In this document: positions 27,112-41,543 of the stretch, piece after piece
How positions within the stretch are numbered: the first letter of the stretch is position 1
Layout of the letters: every line of letters begins with the position of its first letter
From: Laetiporus sulphureus 93-53
Taxonomy: Eukaryota > Basidiomycota > Agaricomycetes > Polyporales > Laetiporaceae
NCBI RefSeq assembly: GCF_001632365.1
Contig: NW_024468520.1
Location: 692,463 to 756,462 of the forward strand
DNA length: 64,000 bases
Direction: 5' to 3'
The notes under the pieces: generated by a model
The model's database searches: none
The model's input: only the letters and a program-made list of their open reading frames with translations
Told to the model about the DNA's origin: nothing
Program-made: the position numbers and the translations under genes

Positions 27112-27600
27112 TTAGAAGAATCGGCCTACTGCCATGGCCCTCTCCTGAGGTGCAGTACCCGGCAGATATGGCCAGTACTTGGTCAGCGCCACTCTGGCCT
27201 CATTTGCAGCGCTCGTTGAGATAATGCTCGCATTGGCAAGGTCGAGCGCGAGTGTATGCAACCAGTATCCACATCCCTCTCCGATGGGTGCGAAAATATA
27301 GTTGTCCCTTTTATGCTTGATAATCACAGTGAGAATGTTCTCCACAGTGATTCCACAGGCAGCCTCCGTTGACACCTTGTAGATGTGATCGTCTGTAAAT
27401 TTGCAGGTTTCGTCTTCGCGAACGACCATACCAGGTCTCCCAACTTCACCAGGGACAACTCGACGTGAATAGAGGCTGTGGAACTTGTTTGGAGGAAAAG
27501 GGTCCAGTGATTGGTCGGTGGCTGTCCATCGCAACTCGGATCATTGTGTAAGTTCTGGTGGGCGATGAAATGTATGTAGAAGACCGGGGGATGTAAGTGA
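27112..27600 (-). pseudogene. DUF7770-like protein, apparently frameshifted
   Basis: Two blocks that belong together in this fungal family lie in different frames with no plausible intron between them. The upstream block reads QPPTNHWTLFLQ; the downstream block reads GRPGMVV, then VENILTVIIKH and IGEGCGYWLHTLALDL, ending at 27112. The switch happens near 27470. It is either a decayed gene or a single-base sequence error. N-terminal exons between 27600 and 27750 are possible but weak. The family name is recalled from similarity of these blocks, so moderate to low confidence. Confidence 0.35.
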
Positions 27601-28504
27601 TAATGAATCAAAACACATTGCACCCCAGTTGCCATCAACGTTTGTGATGTGTGAGGAGATAGACTTGTCAGAGGCCATGACTTTAAATGCCAGCCGCGTG
27701 CACTTGCAAGTTGTCTGAGACGAGGCATACCCCGGCAGACGCCGAAATCCAGCCCTGTTTTACGAGGCATGTGAGCATGCTGCTCATAGGCATGCCTATA
27801 GAGAGACCACCTCAACTGCTCGAGGAGCTTGATTCTTGATCACTTTTGCCCATCCACTCGGGTGTTTCAAGATGAACATCATCCTGGTGCGTGCGCGTCT
27901 CACATTAAACAAAAGCATCGCCTTTTGGGCGCTCTCGGAGACTAGAACATCTTTTGGATCAGACCCTAGGATAGGAAGCACAGACTCCAGTGTCATGAGG
28001 TGTTTCGAGGGATGGCATACTTTAAGATATCTTTTTTCCACAGCGGGTGCGATTCCATTACTCCGACGAATCCTGCTTGGCCCATGTGTGATCTTTGGGA
28101 GGAGACATGGTGTCTTGAATCTAGCTCACGGGTTTCACGCAGGATGGTGCTCTCTGCGAACGTAAGGCACTCTAAACGGTTTTATCATGATTCCTATCGG
28201 ACCCTGGAACATGACTCCATGCGCCGCAGCTCTTCCGAGAGGCGAGGACATTTGGCAAGCGTCGACCGGCGGAATGGATGCTACTGTTTTCTCGTCATGA
28301 TGTCTCGAAGCATCAAATTCCCGTTGGTTCCTCGGGTATCACGTCTCATGATTGGTAAGGGCTTCGCAGTTCAGTGCTCCGTCTTGAAGCAGACCTGCGT
28401 TCTTTCATCGATGACTTCGACAGCAAGGCATTAGTCCACCATTGCAACGAGTGCATTTGTCCGAGTTCATCGAGAACAGGCATTCCCTGCAACCACCGCC
28501 CGCA

Positions 28505-28846
28505 ATGTCCGCGGTCGAAGAATTCAAACTGCAACAAATCGGGGCAGACTCGGAGCTGCCGAAGGGAGACACCCAGGACGTCAGCTCACAGAAGCTCCTT
28601 TCTTGAGTCCTGCGCCACTACCAGTAGAAATCCAAGATGGTGGCCTCCATACGTGGATGTCCGTCCTCGGAGATTGAGTCGGCTTTGTTTCTATCTGGGA
28701 GAGAGGGCTTGATCGCACCATGCTCAGCTTTACTGTGTTATTTTGCATATTCGGATGCTCGTACTCGTTTGGTGTCAATCAGGCGTACTTTACACTCGCT
28801 GGAACGTCCAACTCGTCCCAATGTCAGCTGGATCGGCTCTCTGCAG
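28505..28846 (+). pseudogene. Monocarboxylate-transporter-like MFS fragment
   Basis: Remains of the first exon of a fungal MCT-family major-facilitator transporter. PVEIQDGGLHTWMSVLG is the usual lead into helix 1, FCIFGCSYSFGV is the end of helix 1, and VSWIGSLQ followed by a GTATGT donor is the normal exon end. These pieces sit in different frames, with an internal TGA after VLGD, so the copy cannot encode a transporter. The rest of the gene is not recognisable downstream to 29447. Confidence 0.5.
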
Positions 28847-29447
28847 GTATGTCATAGGAAATTTCATACTGCAGTTACATTCATATATCGTCCCAGTATC
28901 AAACAGGTTGCGACAAGCTTGTATTCGACTGTCTGCCCCGACACCAGCGACAGAGCCTGAAAGCAAAAGAACGATATGCCATTTTCTCTGCGTGGATAAC
29001 GAAGAAGAGTCACAAGGTGAACATGATGATCACTCGACAAGCCATGATGTCGGGACTCGCCCAATCTGGGCAATCCTTTTCTCACCCAAGTCACGATCGA
29101 CTAAGATGGATTTTTCGCTTAGTACCATTGTCCGGACAAGTCTTTGTTGTCGCATCGCGGCTTCAAGTTTGGAAGAGAAACTGATAGAGGACTCCTTGAG
29201 AAATCGTCGTGGTGAGTCCTGAGATGCGGGCCACATCAGGGGTCGATGGACCGCTAAATCGGCGCCAAGCGTCCGTAGTACGGCGTAAGCCTGCCTGCAA
29301 TTCTACACCGTGCCATCGCATACCCGGTAATTTCATAACGTCGGGTGGGGACAGCGTAGTGAGTGATCTGCCCAAGTATAAAGCTGATAATCCTTCGCCG
29401 TCAGTACAAGTGCGATGCAAGTACCATCAACGAGTACGCAGCTCACC
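28847..29447. other. Unassigned sequence between MFS relic and J-domain-like gene
   Basis: Possibly further decayed transporter sequence. No intact frame or family motif could be supported. Confidence 0.4.
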
Positions 29448-30365
29448 TCAAGAGCTTCTTCCGGTCTCGTTCTCCAGCAGACCGTTCAAACACCGAACAA
29501 CGATTCCGACACCTTCCTCCACGCTCGCCTTGTCGCATTCGACCACCCGAACCAGTACTCTCCCGAATCGATCAGGATGCCACCTCTTCAGCGCCGATTT
29601 GATCCTCTCCTTCCGAGACTGACCCTCCGAGTGCAAGGGCGACAGCACGAACGCCTTCACCGCAGACGGGGTTATCTCCTCGACCGACTGTGGCTCCGAG
29701 AACATCGGCCACGGAATCGCGCGAAACGTGAGTTCAGCGGGTGTCGCAGAAGTGGATGTGATATCCGCCCATTTTGCCTCGTACGCTTGTTGCCATGCCT
29801 TCTTGTCAGCTTCATCGCGCCGTGCGTTCTCCCGCTTCCTCCGCCTCTGCTCTCTAGCCGCATCCTCCGCTTTCTGCCTCTCATACGCAGCCCTACACCT
29901 CTCCGTTTCTAGCCTGGCCTGCTGCAATCGCCTTAACTGCTCTCTCATCGCGTCTTCCTGCTCTCTCAACCTCTGCGCATCTATTCTCCACGCCTCCTTG
30001 TAAGCTTGATGGTGATCGTCCCCGAAGAACAGCGAGCTCAAGGAACTGGTGTCAAACGTCGCGCGGAACGTATTGTCGCTGCGGAAATAGTGTTCTTGCT
30101 GCTGTAGCGCTCGCCGGAACATATCCTCGGTTTGGCAGGCCATCGCTGCCATGTCTTCTTCCAAGACCCGAGATAGAGTCTGCGCCATGTCATCCCATGG
30201 AGTCCACGGATTGGGATGGCTGTAGGTATCCGCGGTATGCGATCGTCGAAAAGGAATCGTCTGAGGCATCGCGTTCGTAGATGAATGATGTCTGTGGCGA
30301 TGGTGAGAGTGCGAATGCTTCGAACGGTGATATGCAGCATCTGTGTATACACCGTTGTAGTTCAT
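29448..30365 (-). CDS. J-domain-like / NFKBIL1-like coiled-coil protein
   Basis: A single exon of 305 residues, unusual for this intron-dense window. The N-terminus is His/Ser-rich (KHSHSHHRHRHHSSTN). A long charged helix follows (RLREQEDAMREQLRRLQQAR, then RQKAEDAAREQRRRKRENAR). The C-terminal 60 residues include RIKSALKRWHPDRFGR and CDKASVEEGVGIVVRCLNGLL, which resemble the degenerate J-type region seen in NF-kappa-B-inhibitor-like fungal proteins, where WHPDKF is conserved. The canonical HPD triad of Hsp40 is present as HPD. Role unknown; a co-chaperone-like or nuclear function is possible. Confidence 0.8.
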   Translation of the reverse strand: MNYNGVYTDAAYHRSKHSHSHHRHRHHSSTNAMPQTIPFRRSHTADTYSHPNPWTPWDDMAQTLSRVLEEDMAAMACQTEDMFRRALQQQEHYFRSDNTFRATFDTSSLSSLFFGDDHHQAYKEAWRIDAQRLREQEDAMREQLRRLQQARLETERCRAAYERQKAEDAAREQRRRKRENARRDEADKKAWQQAYEAKWADITSTSATPAELTFRAIPWPMFSEPQSVEEITPSAVKAFVLSPLHSEGQSRKERIKSALKRWHPDRFGRVLVRVVECDKASVEEGVGIVVRCLNGLLENETGRSS

Positions 30366-31167
30366 TTTGATCGGCGTATCGAAGGGCAGATCGCGAGTTG
30401 CAAGTTGGGTACGATTGAATGTCCGCGAAGAGGAGAGATGGCAAGAAGAGAACCGGCGGGAGAGAGAACATAAGTACTCGACATTAAATCACTGATGAAT
30501 TGCATATCCTGATCTGGCCAATCTCTCGAGGCCCGAGGCTCACCCTGCTACTTCCTCGTGGTGTATCAAGGGCGTTGCAAGAAACGCTCCGAGCATGCCC
30601 TCGAAGGCGTGCCCTCCCGCCTCCGTGATCCGGTTATTGACCAACGCCCATATAATAGGTCATGAAATGACACTCAGTCGCGCTAATCAGTACGACATAT
30701 TAATCCTGCGCACCTGAGGAGCAGCCCATTTGCACTAAAGAGGTACAGATCCCATCTCGTGCGTCTGATAAATTAGCCATCGCTACCGCCTCCAACGAGT
30801 GCGAGGCCGCGGTCTTACCGAAGGTGCGGTAGCTTTACTGCGGCGATAGTAAATTGCATGGCTGTTATCGCTGAAATGAAAGACACGAGCATCGTGCATG
30901 GCCTCCATCACCACTCTGAAGCTGCACGCATCAACCAACACCGACACGTTTGATGCTCGCGTTTCGAGCTCCACGCCGCAGTAGAGCACGATGCCATCAT
31001 CGGTATTCTCACTCGGTCTCGCCAGCTCCAAGCACAAGATGTTTCTATTGGCAAGTCACACTAGCGCAGCAGTCCAATAGGTAATCACAAGGCAAGCCTC
31101 ACGCGCCCGCTCAGAACCACCCAGACAACGGCGAATTCAACATCTCGATCGATCCGTCATATGTAAC
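30366..31167. other. Intergenic
   Basis: About 800 bp. A minus-strand open stretch near 30783-31037 lacks a usable start and splice partner. No gene supported. Confidence 0.45.
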
Positions 31168-33294
31168 TCATTCAGCGACGATTTTAGAGCCACCAGAATG
31201 ATGCCGAGGCGGCGACGGTATCGGGTCATCCGTCACGTAGTCCACCGTCTTGTCCACGTTAATTTGTAACTAAACCATGACGCCCATCAGCGACGAAGTA
31301 CAGAGCATAGAGAGAAGAGGGGGACGCACCTTCGTGCCGGTGAGGTCGACTTCGTCAGCCTGCACAGTGCGTACCATTTCGTCAGAATCGGCTGTTTCTG
31401 AGGGTGGAGAGATCAACCTCGGAGGGGAAACGTACCGAGTCCCGTCTATCGTGAGAGATGTGATGGGCGAAGATGACTGGAAGCCGGTGTCCTTCCTCTT
31501 CCGAACTCGTCGCGTTCTGGGTGCGCAGCAGCTTCCGAGCGTTCATGCTGACGGAGGAAGGGTTCAGTGCGGACATAGAGCGCGAGTAACTGTAAGAGAC
31601 GTACGATGCCAGGAAAGAATTAGCGTAAACTGCGAAATGCGAAAGGGCATGTGAGTGGACGCTGGCGTGTGAGATATTCATGGATCACCTACGTTTACTG
31701 ATTGCAAAATGAAGGCCAAGATAGATAAGAGCGTGGGGCTTGACAAGCCACTGCAGTCAAGAGACCATCAGATCATACAAGATACGGATGCAGAATCGTC
31801 GATAGCACTCACAAAGATTAAGGAGAGCACAGTGGCAACGCTAAAAAAAACCGTCAGCAGCATACGCGCCAAATATGCGGAAAGGTTCTACCAGGTAATC
31901 ATCCCATTCTCTACCGTGTACAGCGTCACGGAGTTCAAGATATGGTCTAACCTGTGTCAAATGTCAACGGGCGCTCCAAAATCGGCTGACACTCTGCCTA
32001 CCGCCCACTGCCGCCGTGCCTGTTGATTCGCAAGAAAATACATAAACCGGAAGTGATCGTGATGTCAGCTGCGGTCGACAAGACCAGACCTAGCGTGAAG
32101 AGCCACTGCAGGGACTTGAACAGCTGATGTATGGCCGGCGGACCAATTGACTCACCCGATAGTGGGCGTAGAACTCGTAGTAGCTCCGTGCGCGGATCCT
32201 GTGAGTCAGCGATTAGCTTTAAAAACGGATAGAATTGAGATGGCATGGAAATGACCAACATTTCTGCAGATGTAGCTGGTACGAGATATTAAGCACATGA
32301 GCGCTCAAGAATATCGGACTTTCTTACCAACAGCGGACACTAAGGATAAGGTGGCCGATAAGTAACAGATATGGCGCGAGCGCAGGGTAACACACCTAAT
32401 CGCCCGAAGGCCACAAGCACCTAGCAGAACCATATCAGAATATTCGAGGGTGTTTCCATTGTGAAATAATTGACGCACCATCGGGACAGTGATGAAGTAA
32501 TTGCCCCTGCTGACTAGAAGCGTACCAATCTGGATCAATCGCTGGGTTGCCAACAGATGCACACCGTGACTCACGTCTCAGCAAGCGATAAGAAAAGAAC
32601 CTAAGGAGAGGCTGCGTCAGTCAGGCGGCACGTTCACGGATATTTTGCACATACATGTGGACAACAAAAGTGGTGATCGCCTACGCAGTTTCATCAGCCC
32701 ACCTAGCTCACAAGAAAACCAAAAAGACACACAGTCATTGCAATGGTGAGCTGTATGGAATTTTAGAAACGTCAGGCTCGGTCGTTCACAGTCGTTGGGG
32801 GAAACATACCCCAGCGGTCCTGTGAAGGGCTCAGCGACATGGCCAGTGTGATAGGACGGACGCATACGACATACCAGAATACGTGATCAGTTATATTCGC
32901 GTCTCCGAAACTGGATACGAAATATTGCCACATAGCCGCCCAAACCAGGCATGTGTGGAAGATATCTAGGGCACTGAACAATATTCAGCATTGGATTGCA
33001 AGATGCAGCGGGGACATACAAGATCGTTGCAACCTATCTTATAACGAGTGAGTATGTGGTCATATATGCGCGGCGCAATAAGCGTACAATTGTCTTTAGG
33101 ATCGTAGCGTCCTTCTCAAATATACGTGCGTATAGAATAGTTTGCATCATGACCACGCCCGAGAGCCTTGCCGCGGTGTCAACCACACATCATATGGCAT
33201 CAAAGTGCACGATAACTCACGCAGTCGCCGCCAAACCGCCAATTACGAGAGAGCCCAAGCTCGTGCGGGCATTTGAAGGCGTCACTTGCACCAT
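31168..33294 (-). CDS. DUF6534 seven-helix membrane protein with 20 introns
   Basis: Twenty-one exons from ATG 33294 to TGA 31168 close exactly to 331 residues. Family blocks of DUF6534 appear in order: LSGVVMMQTILYARIF (helix 1), FALDIFHTCLVWAAMWQYFV (helix 2), VVHMFFSYRLLRLSRGNYFI (helices 3-4), IRARSYYEFYAHYRWLFTLG and LVLSTAADITITSGLCIFLR (helix 5), LYTVENGMITCVATVLSLIF (helix 6) and YLGLHFAISKLYANSFLAS followed by MNARKLLR (helix 7). The tail is polar. Several exons are tiny: 33020-33033, 32810-32819, 32733-32750, 32328-32339 and 32260-32275. Introns run 46-76 nt. The family is expanded in Agaricomycetes; function is unknown, and a receptor-like role is only suggested by topology. Confidence 0.9.
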
Positions 33295-33543
33295 CTTGCC
33301 AGAGTTGCCGCGTCACGTGCCACATGCAGCGGGGTGAAGAGAAAGGCGGGGAACGCAGAGTAGAGAATGCAGAGCGAACGGCGCGGGTTCCCGCCCTCCT
33401 GGCAGATTTAAGGGACGGTCCATGCCCGCGAGGGACAGGACGAAACAATCTCGATCATTAAGCGGCCGCTAACTATAGGAGGACGAACTAGCTGACCGGC
33501 GCGACTGCCGTGGCGGCAGGAGGATTTTCCTGCGTGTGTTCAT

Positions 33544-34057
33544 TCAACGTGGCATCGTCCATATTGCTTCCGCCGCTCCGTCGGACGGTTGCACCTTCAG
33601 CGATAGCGCGTGCAGTAAATGTCCCGCGAGTCTGGCTGAGGAACCCGCTGGTGGCATCTTGCTCTCGCGACCACCGCAGACGCGCTCGGCAAAAACCGTC
33701 CGGCCGTCGTGGGTCGAGAACTTTAGAGAGGCATCGACGATCCCTGGGGCGCGCGCGGGGGTTCGCTGGTGCTATGGAAATTTGACTGATCGCCCCGGAT
33801 ACAATGATCTCGCCCAGACTAGCTCTACCCAATGGCGTCCAGAGTGCCCCACTCTCAGTGTGTCCTCGTCGCAAGACAAGAGCTGCATAGCTCGACTGGT
33901 CGGATCCGTTTCATTTGTAGGCTGCACCCACTCCTTGGGGGCCCCCGAATTGACGTCGAACGGGCCCGCCTTCTCAGAGAGAGGGGTAGATATCTTGATC
34001 ACTATCGATTGTGCTGCGCTGACTGTCATGGACGATGGGCCATGTGCAAAGGGACTT
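33544..34057 (-). CDS. Possible hypothetical protein, last exons only
   Basis: Two minus-strand exons can be joined through a normal 57-nt intron (33828-33772): one ending ...GHSGRHW at 33829 and one reading APGIVDASLKFSTHDGRTVF from 33771 to a TGA at 33544. Possible earlier exons between 34060 and 34360 (for example FHAEFLVPISTAGHPLES) could not be connected in phase. No family recognised. This may be a real small gene, a relic or chance. Confidence 0.3.
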
Positions 34058-34603
34058 CTGGTGCGTAGAACATCGTCGTCGGCGACGAGAGATCGTTGCT
34101 CGTGGGACGACTAAGTACTCACGACGGACTCCAATGGGTGGCCGGCGGTAGAGATCGGCACCAGAAACTCGGCGTGAAACCTGAGAGAATGGGGCGCTTA
34201 CACCGTCAGCTTTCTTCGCATTCTGCCGTGTACCGGGCTCTGTAGCATGTCACGACGCACACGAGCGGAGACGTTTAGGAATCTCACCGAACTTGACATC
34301 CTCCGCAGACACAGCCTTATACTCATCTGATGCTCGGGTGTAGGCATGGACTAGACCCTCGAACAGAATACTCTTTACTCCCGCGTACTGCGACGTGTCC
34401 CGTCGCCGTTCCTATGCGCTCGCTTCTGCCGCGCATCGCGACACAACGCGTGCTCTCATGGCCAATTCTCACACCGCTGCTGTCACAGGGTACGACCGAG
34501 CGTCGTGGATCATATACTATGAGAATGCGCACAATACAACAATGACAGTACAACGATGATCAAGAAGAAACCTCGTACATCTAACTACAACAGGCGACAG
34601 CGC

Positions 34604-37106
<2,503 letters not shown>

Positions 37107-37114
37107 TATATAAA
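37107..37114 (+). promoter_or_regulatory. TATA box of the CmcJ/AsaB-like gene
   Basis: TATATAAA about 100 bp before the ATG at 37215, followed by a CT-rich leader. Confidence 0.55.
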
Positions 37115-37214
37115 CCGGCCCTGCGTGATCTTCCGCTCACTCACCAGCCGTCTCGCAGTACTGTTACTTCCGCTCACTAATTGACTTCACCACTATCTCT
37201 CAGCTTTCATCACC

Positions 37215-38158
37215 ATGTCATCCGCGGAGCCCGACAAAGTTAGTGCCACTCTCATGTACTATTCTCCTCCATTGGATGGTTCCAAGCCCTACAACAACAT
37301 CAACGCGGATTCCTCAACCGGAAAGTTAAAACGCAACTACGGTGACGAGCCGCACGAGGTCGAGATCGAGAACCTCCGTGGAAGGGAGGACTCGGTGACG
37401 CTGGATACGGCGGGCTTTCAGTTCTTCCGCCGTGCGTCATCACACAAGGACTTCACGGATGATAGGGCGATCGAGGCGGAGTACTATCCGGAGAGCATCG
37501 CACTCGTCAAGGAGCTCATGGGCGCGAGCCGTGTGGTTCCCTTTGACCACAGTGAGTTCACATCTCGTCGGCTTACATATACCAGTGGCTGATCTTCAGC
37601 CAGCTATCCGCCGCCGTCGCCCAGGCGAGGTCGATGACGCGCCCAACAAGCGACAGCCAGTCCCGCTGGTACACGTCGACCAGACCACCGCGTCCGCCAT
37701 TGCTCGCGTACACCGTCACCTCCCCCCAACTGACGCTCCCGTCCTCGTCCGGCGCCGCTTCCAAATCATCAACCTTTGGCGGCCAATCAAGTACGCCGCG
37801 TACGACTGGCCACTTGCGCTGTGCGACTATCGCTCGGTCGATCCAAAGGCGGATCTGGTGCCGGTGACGCTGGTGTATCCGGACAGGGAAGGCGAGACGC
37901 TGGGTGTCAAGTACAACCCATCCCACAGGTGGAAATACTTGCGTGGGATGGAACCTGACGAGCTTGTCTTGATCAAATGGTGAGTTCTTTGGATGCGGTC
38001 GCCTGCGGACGGCTGATCTGGTACGCAGCTTTGATTCGAAGACGGATGACGGGACTGCTCTGCTCACGCCGCATACGGCGTTCCCTGATCCGAGCACTCC
38101 CGAGGATGCACCTTACAGGGAGTCGATCGAGCTGCGCTTGCTGGTGTTCTATGACTAG
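37215..38158 (+). CDS. CmcJ/AsaB-like oxidoreductase (GA4-desaturase family)
   Basis: Three exons (37215-37551, 37604-37979, 38029-38158) give 280 residues, a normal length. The family includes the 7-alpha-cephem methoxylase subunit CmcJ and AsaB-type hydroxylase/desaturase proteins of fungal secondary metabolism. Visible marks are VHVDQTTASA (the HxD pair), FQIINLWRPIKYAAYDWPLA, and WKYLRGMEPDELVLIKCFDS, where CFDS is the conserved end block. The second intron splits the Cys of CFDS. Substrate cannot be told. It lies upstream of a P450 on the same strand, with 1 kb between them. Confidence 0.88.
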
Positions 38159-39184
38159 AACGTCGTGTGGCATCGTATCTGATAGGCAGTGCTCGCCTTA
38201 GACCGTCTGTGTAATCAAGCATTTTCGCGCGTCGTTGTCATGCTCTTACGTTCTTGAACCACTGTTTCGGCTTCTCATTCAGTGGTGACTCATCTTGACG
38301 ATCCTGTTATGACAACTTTGGCGACGGAGATCCTCAAACTTGAAGGACAAAATGGGATCTTCCGGCGTTGAAGATAAGTATTGAAATTTACGTCAGTAGC
38401 CTCGGCGAGACTCTCCGTCTAGTAAATGCGACCGCGCAACGTGCGCACTGTGCTCATGTGGCTTCCCCAAGCCAGGGACTGCTCCTTGGCGTCCAACTTA
38501 CCAGCGACTCAGCACTTCTGATATTGGAATGGCTGGATTGCGTTTGGGTTGGCGTATCCACGACGAATAACTCGAAGACTTATACTCATTCCTAGACTCG
38601 ATGTGATCCTTTACGTAACTGGCGGCCTCGAGGTTGGTACATGCTCAATTAGTTATTGTGGTTCCGGTCGCTCCTTTCGCCGTGCTGACTGTGACTAGCC
38701 TGTCTAGCAGCCAGGCAGATCTAGATTGGATGCATTCCGCATTTCAACAGGGTGAGTCTCACGATACCATCGCTCCAGCACACGAAAGAAACATGACACC
38801 TGTTCAGTGAAGGCCCACACTCATGACAGCCCCAGAAAAGCATGCTTGTCTACAACAGGTCAATGAGAGCCCCATCTAGCTCCTCCAATGTATTCACGAA
38901 TATCCAAAGGCGAGCACAATCCTCAGCGACACTATGATACGGTGCCCTCACATGTCACGACATGTAATAGAGAACGCTAGGCATGTTCTGGAATTATGAA
39001 TCAGATAGAAGCATGAACCTCATTGTGTTCATCGATCGCCACAGTCCGTCAAATATGGCAGCACCAGCGGACCCGGGTCATTCCTAACACCTCACGATAC
39101 ATCCCTTGCCCTTGTGACAATCGGGGAGCGGATGGCATTACATCCGCAGGTCCAGCGTGCCCCACGATCTGGCCCTTCGTCCAG
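38159..39184. other. Intergenic
   Basis: About 1 kb upstream of the P450 gene, without supported coding sequence. Confidence 0.5.
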
Positions 39185-39190
39185 TATAAA
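39185..39190 (+). promoter_or_regulatory. TATA box of the P450 gene
   Basis: TATAAA 30-35 bp upstream of the start codon at 39220, implying a very short leader. Confidence 0.5.
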
Positions 39191-39219
39191 GAGGCTGTTG
39201 ACAACCCTCTCATCATGGA

Positions 39220-41455
39220 ATGATGACTACCATTCTTCCGACGTTATCTGCGAATCCGGTACTCATATGTGTCGTGCTGCTGTGTCTGGTCCTCCTCCGT
39301 TCTTGGGTACGAGCGAGGGACCGACACCTGCCTCCTGGCCCAAAGCGACTTCCTATTATCGGAAACGTCCTTCAGGTACCGCTCGAGAGGCAGGAGCTTA
39401 CTTTTGCCGAATGGGGCAACAGATTTGGTATGCTCTGCTCGTAGAAGCTTTGCCAGCAGCTACTCAGGCGGAAGCAGGGGATGTCGTTTATGCACGCTTG
39501 TTTCATAAGCATGTCATTATCCTCAACTCCGTACACGCTGCTCGTGAGCTGTTGGAGAAGCGTGGTGCAATATATTCAGATAGGCCCCGTTTTGTGATGT
39601 ATGCCGAACTGTGCGTTGCATGCAATTTTTCCATTCATCGTGATCGTTATTGGCGACGCGTCATGTTTCAGAATCAAGGCTTTTCACCCGAATCTTGTTC
39701 TCATGAAGTACGGCGATGCTTGGCGTCAACAGAGGAAGTGGTTCCAGGCGACTCTTTTGACCAGGACTGCACTCAACAGTTTCCAGCCAGTTCAGCGGCG
39801 AGAAATGGTGCGGTTCCTCTCGGAATTGATTCGAACGCCTAAGGACTTCGCGTCGCACATCAAGAGGTCAGCTCGATCTGTTCAGAACGTCGAAGATACT
39901 AACAGTTAGAACAGATATACGGCCGGCGTCTTGTTCGAGATCAGCTACGGACATACCGTCACGTCCGATGACGACGAATTCGTGGTCAAGGCAGACGAAG
40001 CCTTTACGGGAATTGTTGAAGCCGGTGGAGCTGGCTCGACTTTGGTCGACTTCGCTCCCATATGTAGGTGTTGTTTCACGCTTCTGATATCTACCCGTCG
40101 CACGTTATCTGGCGCTGACCACCCTCCTTCCAAATATGTCAACAGTGCAGTATATCCCAGCGTGGATGCTAGGTGCAGGCTTCAAACGTCAAGCCTTGGA
40201 GATCAGGCGGTCGGCATTTGAAGCCATGAACGTCCCATTCATGAGGGTCAAGGACGAGATGGTATGGTAAATTTCGTTACTTGTGTCACATTGTCTGAAC
40301 GGATCCAGGCACGTGGCGCCGCAAAACCATCGTATGTGAGTAAATTGCTCGAGGAAACATCCACCGGTCCTACCAGTGCCGAGGACGAAATTGGTATCAG
40401 GGCAGGCGCATCCGTCATGTATCAAGGTAAGAGCGATGGAAAACATCCGGAGCAGTTTCTGAGTACACTCTCGTCCATTAGCTGGTATCGACACCGTTGG
40501 TATTGCTCTTTTACGTTTGGATCGAGGCTCACACGACGGTTTCAGACCGCTACAGCGATCACGTCGTTTGTCTTAGCCATGACTTTGTTCCCCGATATCT
40601 ATCGGAAGGCTCAGGAGGAGATGGACGCAGTCGTCGGTCGTTCATGGCTCCCAACCTATACTGACAGACCGTCGCTGCCCTACTTGGAGAGCGTGTTGAA
40701 GGAGACGTTCCGGTACGCTCCTGCCCATCTCCGTGTTACTGTTCATTAGTTACTCTCATCGTCTTAGCTGGGCCGCTCCCGCTCCTCTTGGTATGTAGCA
40801 TTCAAGGCTCAGCAGAAGGCATGATTGAACCGTCGTTCAGGTGTGCCTCACCAAGTCGCTGATGATGATGAATATCGCGGATACTACATCCCTGGAAGAT
40901 CTATGATCATAGCGAACATTTGGTAGACCATTTCTTCACGTTCACAGTAAAGCCTGTCTTATTGATCTGCTAGGGGTATGACACGAGATCCGGAAATGTT
41001 TCCTGCGCCAGAGGTCTTCGACCCAGAACGCTTCCGCAAGACTCCCGCGGATACGGAAGACATACCCGATCCTTCCACATTTATCTTTGGGTTTGGACGG
41101 AGGTAAGACATGTATCCGTCAGTGTGCATCATGTATCGCTGCTCACATCGACTGCAGGGTTTGCCCTGGCCGCATGCTCGCTGACTCGAGCTTCTGGCTC
41201 ATTGCAGCGAATCTAGTAGCAACGATGGATATTGGAAGAGAACGCAACGAGGCGGGACAGGAGGTCATCCCTGTCCCAGAGTTCATACCCGGGGCCGTAA
41301 GGTGAGAGTCGGGCCTAGCATTGATTGGCATTTGTGCACGAGAAACGCCAACCATTCAAATGCGTAGACACCCGAAGCCGTTCCTCTGTAGCATCAAACC
41401 TCGACACAGCAAGGTATCTCAGCTGCTCTCCCAAGCCAGCAGCGAAACCAAGTGA
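39220..41455 (+). CDS. Cytochrome P450 monooxygenase
   Basis: Thirteen exons (39220-39427, 39478-39610, 39672-39866, 39915-40063, 40146-40261, 40309-40426, 40482-40495, 40546-40712, 40768-40790, 40841-40922, 40974-41102, 41158-41301, 41368-41455) give a complete 521-residue microsomal P450. An N-terminal anchor ([16 protein letters not shown]) precedes the proline hinge [13 protein letters not shown]. The I-helix oxygen motif AGIDTT is carried largely on a 14-nt exon. ETFR is the ExxR pair, DPERF the PERF box, and FGFGRRVCPGR the haem loop with its Cys ligand, interrupted by an intron after the second Arg. Typical of the expanded Agaricomycete families; substrate unknown. Confidence 0.95.
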
Positions 41456-41543
41456 GGGATCGAGATCAGGATTCAACGCGCTGTACATGCCTGCTAAAAG
41501 GCTGTTTGTTCGAATTGTACGAATACTTTTGTCTCGGTTAGGT

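Noticed and set aside
27796..28041. Minus-strand 81-residue frame upstream of the DUF7770-like relic
   Set aside because: It lacks an ATG, shows no recognisable domain and could not be joined to neighbours in phase.
30783..31037. Minus-strand frame of 84 residues
   Set aside because: No ATG start and no consistent splice partner; it lies beyond the stop codon of the DUF6534 gene. Could be coding but not supportable.
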